Below are positions 26,891 to 39,569 of a DNA stretch of 64,000 nt, one piece after another. Below the pieces are notes generated by a model. It searched no databases and had not been told where the DNA came from. It was given only the letters and a program-made list of their open reading frames with translations. Numbering within the stretch: the stretch's first letter is position 1; each line of letters starts with the position of its first letter. This DNA is from Dallia pectoralis (Eukaryota; Chordata; Actinopteri; Esociformes; Umbridae). The DNA is taken from contig CM055748.1 in assembly GCA_029465975.1 (NCBI GenBank), positions 2,280,891-2,344,890 of the forward strand. The letters are read 5' to 3'. Position numbers and translations under genes: made by a program.

Positions 26891-28227
26891 ACGCGCATGT
26901 GCGTGTGTAGTTGACTATGACCCTCACGTGCCAGTGGTTTAGCCCCGGACCCAAGCAACCTTTTGTCATTCCTCGTGCTAAGGCCTTTCCTTTCAGCTAG
27001 CACTGTAAACAATGTTTGCCAAAGGCCCTTGTCCTTTCCCCCCACACCATATAAGCCAACAGACAGTTCAACAGGGGCACACAAAAATGGCCCAATACCC
27101 ATAAATATGGTTGACATTTTATCTTATATTATTTGGCTGCTATGTCATGTTTAGAGTTACAATTTTGTTAATATTTAAAGGAGGCGTATGGGTTAAGTTA
27201 ATTGAAGAAACAAATCAATGTTCCATCTGTATTGCTAAGAGACAATTTACATTTGGCTCTTTTTTACTGGGTATACATAGTAATTGAGCTGAGAGTAATT
27301 AGGGTGAAAATGAAAATGACTGTCCCAGCATTAGCCAGCTTCTTGACATCAGCTAAGCTTCCTGGCATAGCTGAGACAGCCAGTTAAACTTAGTCAGTGG
27401 CAAATAGAGAACTGGGACACTGTTAACAGAACATTTAAAAATAGAATACTGTATGTTTCACCATGAGTTCACAAAACCGCTGCCTCGTGCCACAACTCCC
27501 ATAAGCCACTGCTGAGCCCGACCAATCAAAACAAGCAACAGCAGAGAAACATGCTGATCCGTAGACTGATTTAATGATGGTAGTAGTTGGTTTACAACTC
27601 TACAGGTAAATTAGCTGAGTGACCTTTTTGTTTCAGCAGTAGTTCAGTTAGCTGGCTACCCAAATCTATGTTGTTAACTTATGTCACTGACTGTGGTTTA
27701 GTACGGTCCTGCACTCTGGACCCCTGCTGCGTGTTCCTATTTACTGATGTAACAGAGAAGAAAAAAACAAATCCCTCATCTCTTTCCTGCCCTGAAAAAT
27801 CTATCTTTAAACTGTTTGTGGTTGTGTCTCCACGTGCGTGCGTGTGTGTGTGCGTGCGTGTGTGCGTGCGTGTGAGTGTGTAGGATGACGTCAGCAGTGT
27901 TTGTCTGCAGAAGGGGAAGGCAGGTTGGCGGTTGCTGGGGGGAGGGGTAGATTAGCCTGTGTTTACTCCTGTGGCAGACTGACAGACTGACTGACTGACT
28001 CCTCACGCGATATAGCCAGCTGGGGGGAAGGGAGGGTGGTAAAGTTCACACAATTAAAAACTTAACTCCCTCTCATGGATCCATATTGACTCTTTTCCAC
28101 CACTGGCAAATGCACACAAGCTTTATTGGCACACACTTGCTTGGGTTCCTCACCACACACTGATCACACACACACACCACACTGCTTACACACACACCAC
28201 ACTGACACCACACACTGATCACACACA

Positions 28228-28324
<97 letters not shown>

Positions 28325-31300
28325 AGACACAGACACAGACACACAGACACACAGACACAGACACAGACACACAGACACACAGACACACAGACACACAGAC
28401 ACACAGACACACACACACTTACACGACACACTGATCACACACCAAACTGTGTACCATTACGTTAATACATAATGTTCATTGAGTCTTGCTCACCACTCTC
28501 TGGAGTGTCGTTGCATTCAAGTCGTCCCCGATTCTCCGGAGCTGGTGGGCGATTCTTTCCACCACCTCGTCCTCCAACCATGGGTCAACTCTTCTAGGGC
28601 CTCTGGGCTGGGGAGACGCCCGGGGAGAGCGCTCTCTCTGGGGCAGCAGATCAGGCAGGGGGTCCTGGTCCGTCGTGTCCTGGTGCTCTCGTTCGGGATC
28701 TTGAGAGAACAAAGAACCGAAGCCATTAGGGTCTGTGGGAGACAGCCAGGCTTACATAGTTCATTGGCTCCACCACAGCACTACATCAACTAGCCTACAG
28801 CCGACACCAACAGAAAACACAGACCAGGATGAATAAGAATAGATTTAGTTAAGACGCAGATTTAGGGTGCCCTGCCAACACATGCAACCTAACATATATA
28901 AGCCATACAGCCCCTCTCCACACTAACCCAAGCAGATGTATCATCTGCCAGGTGTTTCTGGTCTGCTATATACACCTGGATCTCAGAGGCTACACTGCGC
29001 ACGGAGACAAGCGCCTAGCTGCTTAGCAACACAGGCATGTTATTTACGGTGTAATCGTGTGTGTGTGTATCGTCGTGCTCAAAACACGGCTCTTTTCAAA
29101 CTCCCCCTGTTCACAAATACGTTTTAGATCTGGAGGGTTAGCCCGTTTCTTTCCCTCTGAAGTTTGAAAATGTATATCGGTTAATCGACTTAAATAAGTC
29201 TTGAATACATGTTTGGGTATGACTGTGTTTGTGGGAAGCGGAGGATCTTTTGACAACATTGTGGCGATTATGGAAAAAATAAAATTGTCTATTTGCACGG
29301 AGGTGATACATAGTCCGTTTATTGCCCTCTGCTTCTGCAACTGGCCCAGCAAACCTGAAAACCTGAGTGCCAAGTGACAGACATAATTCAGGCTCATTTA
29401 ACACACGAACTGGATGAACTTGGTGCGTCCAATAGAAGGACATGCTTCAGTGATGATTTACAAACAGTGGTACAGCTGTCAAGATTGCAGGACGCGTCAC
29501 AAGTGGAAAGTTTCAGTCCAGTTTCCCTTTCAAACCCCACCTTTTTCTGCACACTAGCCTGGCATAAAACTCCACAGGAAGAGAGCTGCAGGGTTCATGT
29601 CAATGTCTAAAGGATTTACTGATCCCATAGATTCAGGTGACTAAGAGGGAGAAAGAGAGCGAGAGAGCGAGAGAGCGAGAGAGAGAGCGAGAGAGCGAGA
29701 GAGCGAGAGAGCGAGAGAGCGAGAGAGAGGGGGAGAGAGAGAGCGAGAGAGGAAGAGGGAGAGAGAAAATGCAGAAGAACTCTGGCTTGTTGCCAGGGTA
29801 ACTACAAGGGGTGCACCCAGAGACAGAATCAAGCCATTGGCAGAAGAATTTTGCGACTACGCTTGGATTGGGTGGACAATCTGAGGGGGAGGGGTGGCTC
29901 GACTGGTCTGCCCAGGGACACTGCAAAGGTCGAAGTAGGGGAGCCATTTAAAGAGGGATTAACAAGGAAACGGAAAGGGTCACATGTTGAGAGGGACAGA
30001 GAGAAGCTCCGCATCTGAGAAGGGAAAGCATGGACGGTCGACTGGCTCCTCTCGCTGAAATGCCACTGAAGGAAGTGGAGCAGATTGCTCTCTCTATGGG
30101 AAGTCACTACCAGGAGACATGTCTAGACATGCCCAAGCCACCATGTTTGATTTACAGCCAGAATAAGAGACACACAGAGAAGGGCTATTCAACACTATTG
30201 CTTTCAGATGCACAGCTACTTGGTCAAAGAGGTTCCATTGCCTAGTAAAGTTACAACCCTAAATCTGACCAGAAACACACCAGTACCAGCAACGCACACC
30301 AGCACCAGCAACACACCAGCAACACACTAGCACCAGCAACACACCAGCACCAGCAACACACCAGCAGCACACCAGCAACACACCAGCAGCACACCAGCAA
30401 CACACCAGCACCAGCAACACACCAGCACCAGCAACACACCAGCAGCACACCAGCAACACACCAGCAGCACACCAGCAACACACCAGCAACACACCAGCAG
30501 CACACCAGCTACACACCAGCTACACACCAGCACAATAGTATTTGATACTGTAGCCTGTTTTTGTCAAACCATAACAACTTAAACATTTCACTCCCATGAA
30601 GAACTGTAAACCCCTGATTAGAGGAACAAGCTCTCACCACCTTTATCCAGGGCACTTCCCTTCTTAAATGTCCGCATCCCAACTGTTCAGTGGTTTGTTT
30701 ACCTTTTCAAACTCACCCTGGTGTAACTAACCTAAGTTAACTACTACTACCACCACCGCCACTAAATAAACATATGGCTAAAAGATAAGGAACCTCACTA
30801 AGATGTACAGAGCAAGTAGAAAATCACTGTAGTCTGTTGCTTCATATTCAAAACGCATTTCAATATTTCTAGTTCACAACCTTCCCCTTTGATAGACTCA
30901 CACATTCCATTACACAGTTCACTTTGGAACTTTCCCATCCAGTGCTTCGGTTCCTAAACTTTGATGTGACTATTTCCTGTCAGCAGTTGTAATGCCACTC
31001 CAACATAACCGTTGTTTCTCCTCTGTGGCACCAGCCCTTACAGCATCCAGCATGTCGCCGTGGTAACTAAATATCCGTAAAAACTAGTAGTAATACCTGT
31101 GCTCTCTCGTCTTGGGGTCTCCTCTGGATGGGCGTTAGGAGACAGCGGGGCGTCTCTCCCAGGGAGATTGGGTGCATGATCCTGGCTGGGCTCGTGGTTC
31201 ATATTGGGGTACCGCTGGTAGGTCGGATGTGCAATCTGGTGGTGCATGCTACCACCAGGCCAGGCGTCTGGCCGCTGGACCTCCATGCGGCAGCTGTGCT

Positions 31301-31352
31301 GAGTTCCCCGGCTGTGGTGGTCCACTCCACTCTCCATCTGGGGGCGGGCCAT
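26000..31352 (-). CDS. bbc3: BCL2-binding component 3 (PUMA), BH3-only protein, 3 coding exons
   Basis: Pro-apoptotic BH3-only protein that binds and neutralises BCL2-family survival proteins at mitochondria; a classic p53 target (known). Coding exons on the minus strand: 31352-31097, 28699-28494, 26080-26000. Phases join exactly (G|AT, then phase 0); 543 nt, 180 residues plus stop (human 193). The protein starts MARPQMES (human MARARQEG). The BH3 helix is at residues 131-150, VVERIAHQLRRIGDDLNATT, with the LRRIGDD core matching human LRRMADD; the tail DWRGLYLGVLNFL parallels human PWRVLYNLIMGLL. Residues 1-125 are Pro/His/Arg-rich and poorly conserved. An acceptor (ctctctgtag) lies 12 bp before the ATG, so at least one non-coding 5' exon exists upstream. 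The position between sae1 and ccdc9 agrees with human synteny. Confidence 0.88.
26095..26170. repeat. (GA)n microsatellite beside the last bbc3 exon
   Basis: (GA)n followed by (GACAGA)n. On the minus strand it reads (CT)n and ends about 15 bases before the acceptor of the last bbc3 coding exon (exon starts at 26080), so it supplies much of the pyrimidine-rich region. Confidence 0.93.
26846..26910. repeat. (GT)n microsatellite
   Basis: (GT) repeat with GC interruptions at its right end (gcgcacgcgc), in the last bbc3 intron. Confidence 0.95.
27832..27882. repeat. GT/GC-type microsatellite
   Basis: Alternating gtgcgtgcgtgtgtgt repeat in the last bbc3 intron. Confidence 0.9.
28160..28440. repeat. 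Large (CA)n / (ACAG)n microsatellite block
   Basis: A pure (AC)n run of about 110 bp (28207-28318) followed by about 100 bp of acacagacacag repeats. It ends about 55 bp downstream of the donor of the BH3 exon of bbc3. Cys/Val-rich frames here are artefacts. Confidence 0.97.
29643..29770. repeat. (GAGAGC)n microsatellite
   Basis: GAGAGCGAGAGAGCGA-type repeat of about 120 bp in the second bbc3 intron. Confidence 0.95.
30268..30538. repeat. Minisatellite of caccagcaacacaccagcag units
   Basis: About 270 bp of 9-, 12- and 15-bp variants of 'caccagcaacac', open in several minus frames (CCWCVAG, LVLVC). It is intronic in bbc3. Confidence 0.95.
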
Positions 31353-31845
31353 ACCAGGTGCAGTCTACAGAGAGACACGGGGGAAGTGTAAGCTGTCGGT
31401 ATGACGTACATATGCTTTGGATCTTAATGCACCTGTAGAAATATACTTCAACGTTTGTAGTCAATCATTTCGAGTTTAAAGTGCATGCAAGCAATCAGCC
31501 ATGAAATTAGGCGGGCACATTTTTAACAGCCATTGCTCCTCTGGACCTTCAATTAAATATTAAAAGCCGGCTGACATTGTCAGTTGAATGGTGGTCTATG
31601 ATATACACATACAAATCATACTTAAAAAAAGTTGTTTTACATAAACTAAGGTTACATTAGTTGCATGTAGCTAGGGTTTAGACTGACGGTCTACATTGCA
31701 TAAAATTGTCATGGGTTTGCTTTGTTATTGGTCCTCCTCGGTTTGGCCAACCCACCCATAATGTGTGTGACCACTAGAGGGCACTAACTGAACCCTCGTG
31801 TGAGCCAGAGTTGTTTATAAACACACATCCGTGGTAGCCAGGCAG

Positions 31846-31944
31846 CCAATAGACAGGCAGCCAATAAACAGGCAGCCAATAGACAGGCAGCCAATAGACA
31901 GACACGCTCAGAACTGTCCGTGGCGGGAGCTCTCCGCGTCCAAT
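31846..31944. promoter_or_regulatory. Periodic CCAAT-box array upstream of the bbc3 coding exon
   Basis: Four CCAAT boxes at 31846, 31861, 31876 and 31891, exactly 15 bp apart in a tandem ccaatagacaggcag repeat, plus a fifth at 31940. A ggggcgtgg box (31955-31963) follows. They lie 0.5-0.6 kb upstream of the bbc3 start codon, in the 5' intron or promoter. NF-Y binding is inferred. Confidence 0.5.
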
Positions 31945-31974
31945 ACCCGAGGGAGGGGCGTGGTCAGACTTTTA

Positions 31975-32086
31975 ACGCGCGCGTGCAAACCAGGTGACAC
32001 AACATGAACCCACACCATTGAAACGCGCGCAGTGCAAACCAGTTGACACAACACAACATTAACCCACACCATTGAAACGCGCAACA
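31975..32086. repeat. Tandem duplication of about 54 bp, CpG-containing
   Basis: Two copies of 'cgcgcgtgcaaaccagg', then 'tgacacaaca...aacccacaccattgaaacgcgc'. It lies in the 5' region of bbc3. Confidence 0.85.
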
Positions 32087-32849
32087 CTTCCTCCCTTTCA
32101 ATCAAAGCGTGCATTGACGTCTTCAGACTCATTCCCGTTCCATTCAGAACACATCAGAGGTTAATTTAGAGGAACATGTGAGTTATGGAAAATAAACATT
32201 CACAGTGTGTGGATTGTGATTGCGCAGGAGAGAGACAGTTGAAGGCGACAAATGGGTCCAGCGTCGGTCTCTCGAGTTGTAGAGGAACCGCATGTGTGTG
32301 TGTGCGACACTCGGAATTAAACATGTTCATGCCATATCTTAAAGATATCATCACAACACGATTGTCATATGCATCTTATCTGTCCCTCCCCCACAGTAGT
32401 ACCACTACATTTACACATCAAACCCCCTGATGCGAGACACATTTAGCCAAAGCACCTAACCTAGATGTGACACAAAAAAAGCTACACACACACACACAAA
32501 CCCAGAAAGACAATTCCCACTACCGGGTAAACAATCAATAGAAAAATACAAAACAGTTAGTAACTAAAGAAGTGATTGCGTCGACAAGCCTAAGAACATA
32601 TAATATGCATGCACTTTGAAATCAAGTATAGTCTGATTATGACATGTTAAGACAAGTTGGATTGAAAAGAGTAGTACATCATGCAGAAAACAACAGCTCT
32701 GAATAGCTATCTAGTAGTACTAGTGGTATTAGTAGTAGTACTAGTAGACAGACGCCTGTCAAAACATCAGCTGTACATTAACATGCATCCTTATCCAGCT
32801 GGCCCAGCACAACCGCATCACTGAGACATGTGCACACATTGATTTACCG

Positions 32850-33420
32850 ACTGATCCGTCGGTGGCAGTAGACGTGCCCGCGGTCCAAGCACTGCGTGGG
32901 AGCGTCCACGGTTTATTCGCGTCCGTGCCCGTGGTCCAAGCACTGCGTGGGAGCGTCCACGGCTTATTCGCGTCCGTGCACGACACTTGTTGTTCTGACT
33001 CGCCGCTTATCCTAGCCTCGGATGTCGAAGAAGAAAGTCCACTCGCAATGTGTGACATTCCACGCTTCTCCGCCACTATTGTCCAAACAGTACCGTAGTC
33101 GTGTTTTATTCCATGTGAATCGATGTGTTTATCCGGCAGGTTCTGGTACAGCTATGGTCTGAATGTTGTTTGCATGGGAGAGTGTTTCTGACTGGTGCAA
33201 CTTTGCTTTCTCCTATGTCACCACGCCCCTTCTCCTCGGTCACCACGCCCCTCTCCTCTGTCGCCACGCCCCTCTCCTCCCCTCCGGATGACAACAAGTC
33301 CTGACATGCAACTCGACAGGAGGAGAAACGCAAAAGGCGACTCGCCGCCTACTGATCCGGACAACAAAACACAGTTATATCGCCGAGCCCCGCCCCCTTC
33401 AGACCGGGTTAAGTCAAGTA
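32850..33420 (-). promoter_or_regulatory. bbc3: bbc3 promoter region with GC boxes and p53-type element
   Basis: CpG- and GC-rich block 1.5-2 kb upstream of the bbc3 coding start. It holds three ccacgcccc boxes (33221, 33243, 33264; Sp1/KLF type) and, beside them, caacaagtcctgacatgcaa (33292-33311), which resembles the p53 element of human PUMA (BS2 as I recall it: ctgcaagtcctgacttgtcc). A 51-bp tandem duplication (32879-32980) lies downstream of it in bbc3 orientation. The first non-coding exon is probably within about 32.85-33.15 kb, but I cannot fix its ends. Confidence 0.5.
32879..32980. repeat. 51-bp tandem duplication
   Basis: Two copies of a 51-bp CpG-rich unit (start gtccaagcactgcgtgggag), differing at a few bases. 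It is in frame within a 105-codon minus-strand open frame (17-residue repeat TDANKPWTLPRSAWT..). That frame resembles no known protein and is probably part of the bbc3 5' UTR or promoter. Confidence 0.9.
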
Positions 33421-36400
33421 TACTATATTTTTTTGCAGCTGGTTTTAAAAAGCCCAGTTGCACAGCTGTTAGTGCCCTGGGAGCACACATGTGTAATTCC
33501 CTTTTTGGTGCGTACTATTCAGACATTATATTGTAACTAACTCCGTAGCAGCATCAATGCATTAATCACACCAATAAAAATACGACCTATTTTTTTCCAG
33601 TATTTCAGAATATGTATATGGAGTATAACTACCAGGGCAATTTACTTTGTGCATGTTTGTTATAACCAATGACATAATCTACGACCTCGTTTAGCCCGTA
33701 ACCGTGCTGGGCTCTAGTTTACAATAAGCAAACACATTACATGACCAATACAATAGTGACATATAGGTTGAATGACCCATAACTTGACGTCATCTATTTC
33801 AGTTACTGTATTTGTCTTTATTACATGCATGCATACGTGTTATTTAAAATAAGATACCGTTGTGACAAGATAGAGGAACAACAGCCTACACCTGCATGGG
33901 AAAAAGTGTAACATTTAAATTTGATATATCTGCGTTTAAGTAGGAAAACAGCCTTTTGGCCTTTATCTTTCAGGTCTATCCATTTCCAATGTACCCTCTG
34001 GATAATTGCAATAAAGGAATTAAATGTTTTTTATCATGCAACATTTTTAAAATGCATTTTGATGTTTTAAGGCACATCATAAATCACAGATCCGCGTAAA
34101 CTACTTTATAATCAGGGATTAGGTTATGTCTTGTCTGCCATTTAGGACAAACCAATACGAATATACATTTAGGCTGCTCACTTATAACCTCCTGGAGTTT
34201 ATATAATTGGTCAGTTTTCATCGTTTTATGAACTTCAAATAGCCGCACCATCATATTTAGGTGTAGGCTCTATTTCATTTAGGTTGTTTGGTAGGTATAG
34301 ATTCAATAATAATAGTATCTGCCTTTAGAATATGCGCACATTTAATTATGATACTTAGGGAGACATTGTATTAGCACCCATGCAGTAATGATTACAAATC
34401 AATTCATCTTGAATCTTGCCATGGTCCCAAACATTTCTCAGCTGCGGGGCACTCCTGCTGCAGGGTTTTGTTGCAGTGCCTAATCGGCTGGAAATGACAG
34501 CTTGTCTAGAGACCCCCCCATGGCAGATGGAGACGCCCACAAAGATAGAGGGGACTTCCCCGCACAGGTACATGTCCGGGCGAACCTCCACCCAACATGG
34601 CAAAGGCACGTATAGTTCCAAACTACGTCAAACATAGACATTTGTATCCCAGATTTACCAATCATGCCACACAATTGTTAAATTAACAGAAATGTGTTTA
34701 ACTGTCTGATGTCTGATCATTGGTGTGCAGACAGGAAACTGACAAATTTGCTCACTAATTTATTTCATACTAGCCAATGTGATTCATTATATTGCCGATT
34801 TGACGCACATGTGGACAGTCATAATCCTGAATTTATTCACAATAAATGCTTACATAATAATCACATGTAATAAATGTAACAACAGTGTTATTGTAGTACT
34901 GTGTAACGCCTCTGTCTGCTGTGCCCATTCACCTGTTGGATGACGTATAGTCTGCCTTTTGGTCATGTGATTGGTGTTATATTTTGGATTGCATCATTGT
35001 TCAGTAAGTGTGCGTGACTCAAGTGAGGCCATGCGACAAAACTGAAAGCGTGACAGCATAACCTTGTGTCATTTTGTACAGTAATGTTTGGCCATCATCA
35101 CAATTCCAAGTGTGAATGCTATTCTATTGCTGGGGTAAAATATAACACTGTCTCGGATCAAATTTGGTCCCCTTCAGAAAGAGGTTGCAATTTACTTGAT
35201 CAGCAATGTTATATTTTCAGGGTTTTTGATTTGACTTTGAAAAGTGTAAATGTAATAAACTTGGCCTACCAGTGTTGATGAAAAATCACACTGGTGCTTG
35301 GTTAGCTCAAGGTAATGTTGTTTATAATTCTCACTGTAAAAAAAACACTCCGACAACATTAATTTTACACTGGTTAATTGACTCTGATTAGTGTTACTGT
35401 ATGTCAATAATATATAAACAAATAATAATAACACATTTGTTTAGTATTGCATTTTTCTTTCATAACCAAGTTTGTTTAAGCATTAAACGTGTATTCATTG
35501 AGGGATAAATCCTGTGCTTAACATATAATGCATTATGGAACAGTAAACAAGCATGAGTTCTTGTCACCAGTGGTTTGACAGTGTAAAGCAATATCCTGTT
35601 CAGCTTGCTGGGTAACAAATAAGCTACCAGCAGGCTTAGAAAATGAAGATATATCCAAATATGTATAATTGCTTTACACACCGGTGGCAGGATTGTTTTA
35701 ACTTTGATTGCGACACAGGAAGGTTTTTTCAATAGTGGCGTCATCGTGACTGACTACATCAGCTGCTGTGCTGCCTTGCATATCGTAGTTTACCGGACTT
35801 CTCGACAGTCTATCGACTACTATTTCTTACGTTTTTTTCCCAGCGCATGTGACAGGTTGCAGCAAACCTCATTAATCTTAATAAAAGTCACTGGCATTGA
35901 TCATAGGGTCAAAGGGTTTAGGATCTGTAATCTGACAGAAACTGTCTAAGCCCATGAGGTATTTTTGGAATTGGATCTAGGCCCCAAAAACTGGAGGGGC
36001 ATTTCTTTTTGGTTACAGCCTTTTGTATTTTTATCAGGTCATACTGGGACCCCCAATTAGGTGGGTATATGTTTATACATTTTCTGAGGTATTGTATCTG
36101 GGCAATGGCTCAGATTTTGCCTAGATTCTACCGCAAATGCATTTCCAGCAGGTTATGCATCTTCTCTTTCCTCTTTTTTGAATTCCCACACTTTTTTGCG
36201 GCTGGCCTCTCTTCTCCTCTCCGATCCACCTCAGACATTTCTCCTCTGTGCTCGTCACCTCTCAACTCAACTCAGTTCCTCCTCACTGCAAATCATCAAC
36301 ATGGATGAACACTCAGCTTTTTTTCTTTGTCGACACCCAGGTGACAACACACATCTCCGCTTGGATGACAACTCGTCACTTCAAGCTTAACAAGACTGAG

Positions 36401-39400
36401 CTGCCCTTCAATCACTGATGTCTCCTTCAGGACATCCATCATGGTTAAAACCTGCCCAGTGTCCCCCTCTCAAAGGGCAAAGAACCTTGGTGTGACCCAC
36501 ACAGACACACTGCTGGTTCGCACCCAATACAATATTCATAGAGTACAACCTCAAAGAGTAAGGGAAGCTTCTCCTCCCTACGTTCAGGCAATGGAAAGGG
36601 TTAAATTGGGATTAAGGTAAACACTGAATTACAGAGGTTATGGTTTGGGACAAGGATGAAAAAATGACCTCTTCACACATTTGAACATCCAACCCTTGGA
36701 GTGAATATCAGGGGTATTTCAACCATGGCCATCACTGCCCAAAGTTGTCTGTAGGCACTTTAACATGACATATCTTATGAATTTGGCAGTCAACAGTTGA
36801 CGGTACAGTAATGTAGGTATTTTCCTTAGACCAACCTGGTTCAGAAATCATCAATTAAATATGTGTATAAATTGTGCCTCGTGTGTTCGTAAGCAAATCT
36901 TCTTGCCGGTGATTTACATTCATTTGATCATCCCACTCATATGAGGTGTCTGTGTTTACCTCATCAGTCTGGTAGTATCCAAAACAGAAGGACACAGCAC
37001 GGCTCCAAACACATTGTAAGCCGAGCCAATGTTTGGGTTGCCACAATGACATCATCCATTATCCAACACCCCTCCTCCGAACCCCCATCCCCCCCTCGCC
37101 CCTCCGGTTTACAAAGATAGGAGACTGCTTAAATCTCCAACCCCCTCATTTCACAAATTAGCTCTCATTGCTGTGCCAACTGGCTGCTAAACAAGCACTG
37201 TTGGGGGCCTCTAAGGTGGCATGGGGCAAACAGCTGCCTCTACTCCTACCCGCAAGTTAATGGCAGTGTGCTGAGAGACTAACTTGTCACCTGAGCCAAT
37301 CATCATCAGTTTGCACCACTACTTCAGGGTACCGTAGCAACCGTAGATTCCACTGTTGTGCAGGAGACAGTGCATGACAAACAGGTCTGCCCGTGGCGCT
37401 GAAACTTTACTGTGAACTGTATACACACAGTGTATTACATAATGAACATATATTACAGGAAATAGTCACAAAAATATATAAAGCTACTTACAATCACTAC
37501 TTAACACAGGAAGACAGGTGAAGTATTTAAATGATATTCACCCTGAAGAAATATTGCAGATATTTTTTAAATATTGTGTTTACTAATTTCACTAAAATCC
37601 ATTCATTACAATGAGATGACCAAACATATTTAGAGTATGTATCAATATAAATCTTAAAGTTAAAACTCTAAATGTAAATTGACAGAAAGCCCTGGTCTAT
37701 GAGAATGGTACATGTTAATCATGGAATGACAAAGAATAGCATTTTCTCCTTGCTGATAATGTTGCTGACAACAGCAACAAGGCACTTTGAGTATTGGTAG
37801 CATATTGCAAATATACCATGCCTGGGTTATATCGTTGGTATCTGTGTGGATTATAAATGTAAACAGCCCTTAGCCATTGTATAATATATCACACACATTG
37901 GTTTAATCTATGAATATACTGTCTAGATACAGTGTAGAATAACAATGAACTATACATTTGTCTTTAAAAAAAAAGCAATATACCTTAACACAAATGCAAG
38001 GACTTAAATCAGTTACATTTACAGCCACTTTATGTGGGTCAGTCCAGGCATGGGTTAAGATATCTATGTAAAGGTCACAAGAACGGTTATGTTGTACGAT
38101 AATGAATTAAATGTGTGCTGTAATGCTCCTGTTTAAACAAAGCATTAGTGATAAGGAGTATGATACTTCACGAGCAAACATGACCTCATCATCCCCCCGG
38201 GCAACCTAGACAGATGGCTCATGAATCAGGGAGGAGTCAGCTGTTCCCACCCTCCCCTCTGGAACTGCCTTATTCCTACAATGTCTTGTTATCATAAGGC
38301 CGCGGATCACAATGTGAAGGAATGTGCATCTCCAGCAGTCCCCATGAGATTCACATATGCTCTCTCATGCCAGGAGCCGAACATCAGGATTAGCGGTGGA
38401 AACAAAAGTAAAATATTAACGTGTTCGTGAGACATTTGGGGTATTGGCACAAGAACATGACAAAGGTTGAGTTTGCTTTTTGATTGTATCCAAAATTATG
38501 TGGGACAATAGGGTTATATAAAACTGGCAATTCTGACAAATGGGCCATACCATATTTCACTAGGGTGGGCTAGTAAAAGAAAATCAAAAGGATGTCATCA
38601 TTATAATAAAAAAAACTTTAAGGTGACATAGCCAGTAACACATGGGCCTCTGTGTTAGGTATTATGTCATATTATATTAATGATGTGGCCTGGGTCTGTG
38701 ATAGTTCAAGAGCCTAGGTTTTGTCCCAATGCATCTGTGTCAACAGTCCCGCAAGCCAAACCACTTCACTTGTCACTTGTCTTTTTGTTGTATTCTAGAC
38801 TTGGGTAATTCAATAAATATAAGTACGTTACAGGTAAAAATTGTCATCCATCTACACACAATACCCCAAAAGTACAAAGCAAAATCTGTGCCCGTTATTA
38901 TTTAAAATTGGTGGTCAACACACATTTCCTCCTCAAATATTGCAAACCTGTTACTTTGGGGTGTGAATAACGATGTTTTAAGACAATACAATGAAAATGT
39001 CAAACATGCAACGAGTACCAACTATTTAGTGCACTTATTTTTTTTATATAAAAAGTAATCAAAAAAAGAATCAATCATTTTTTCAAAATGATCTGCAATC
39101 CGATTCCCATATTTTTGCTTGTAATGTAGCATTTGACAGTTCTTGTTTTTCTGTAATCGGTTAACTCCCTAACCCTGCCCACTGGCTCCTACATTGGCTC
39201 TCATGGGCCTGTTGTTGGCATGTCAAAATTATTAGGTCATGACAGGGTATCTGTTTACAGATCTCAGAGTGGTGGTTGCCATTGCACGGCACGAACAGGA
39301 CACCTTTTGCTCAGTGACAAGTTCAGAGTCCCGGTGGACCATGGAGGATAGACAGACAATAATACTGACTTCGGACACGTCATCGTTGGTGACAACAGAT

Positions 39401-39560
39401 CGGTCAATACAAACCTGTAACTGATTCCTCTATACTCACTCTTGAAGTGTTGACTCAGTGACACCAGTTTCAAGTTACACAATTGCCCAATCAAATGCAA
39501 TACAAATCTTACGTGCCGGCGTTGTCAGTGTTTTGTTTAACAACAAGATGGTGTGTGAGT
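33421..39560. other. Gene-poor spacer between bbc3 and ccdc9, left part
   Basis: AT-rich sequence with no exon or RNA gene that I can support. A GC-rich patch (34.42-34.62 kb) and a pyrimidine-rich patch (36.17-36.30 kb) stand out. Near 38.84-38.90 kb, 'catccatctacacacaatacccc' resembles the end of a Tc1-type family common in salmonids. Confidence 0.55.
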
Positions 39561-39569
39561 GTACGTTTG

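Noticed and set aside
28073..28438. Cys/Val-rich minus-strand frames
   Set aside because: Translation of a (CA)n microsatellite.
30251..30533. CCWCVAG/LVLVC minus-strand frames
   Set aside because: Translation of a short-unit minisatellite; no splice or start context.
32759..33076. 105-codon minus-strand frame upstream of bbc3 as a protein gene
   Set aside because: No family resemblance, and it contains a 51-bp duplication in CpG-rich promoter-like DNA. Kept only as a possible 5' UTR.
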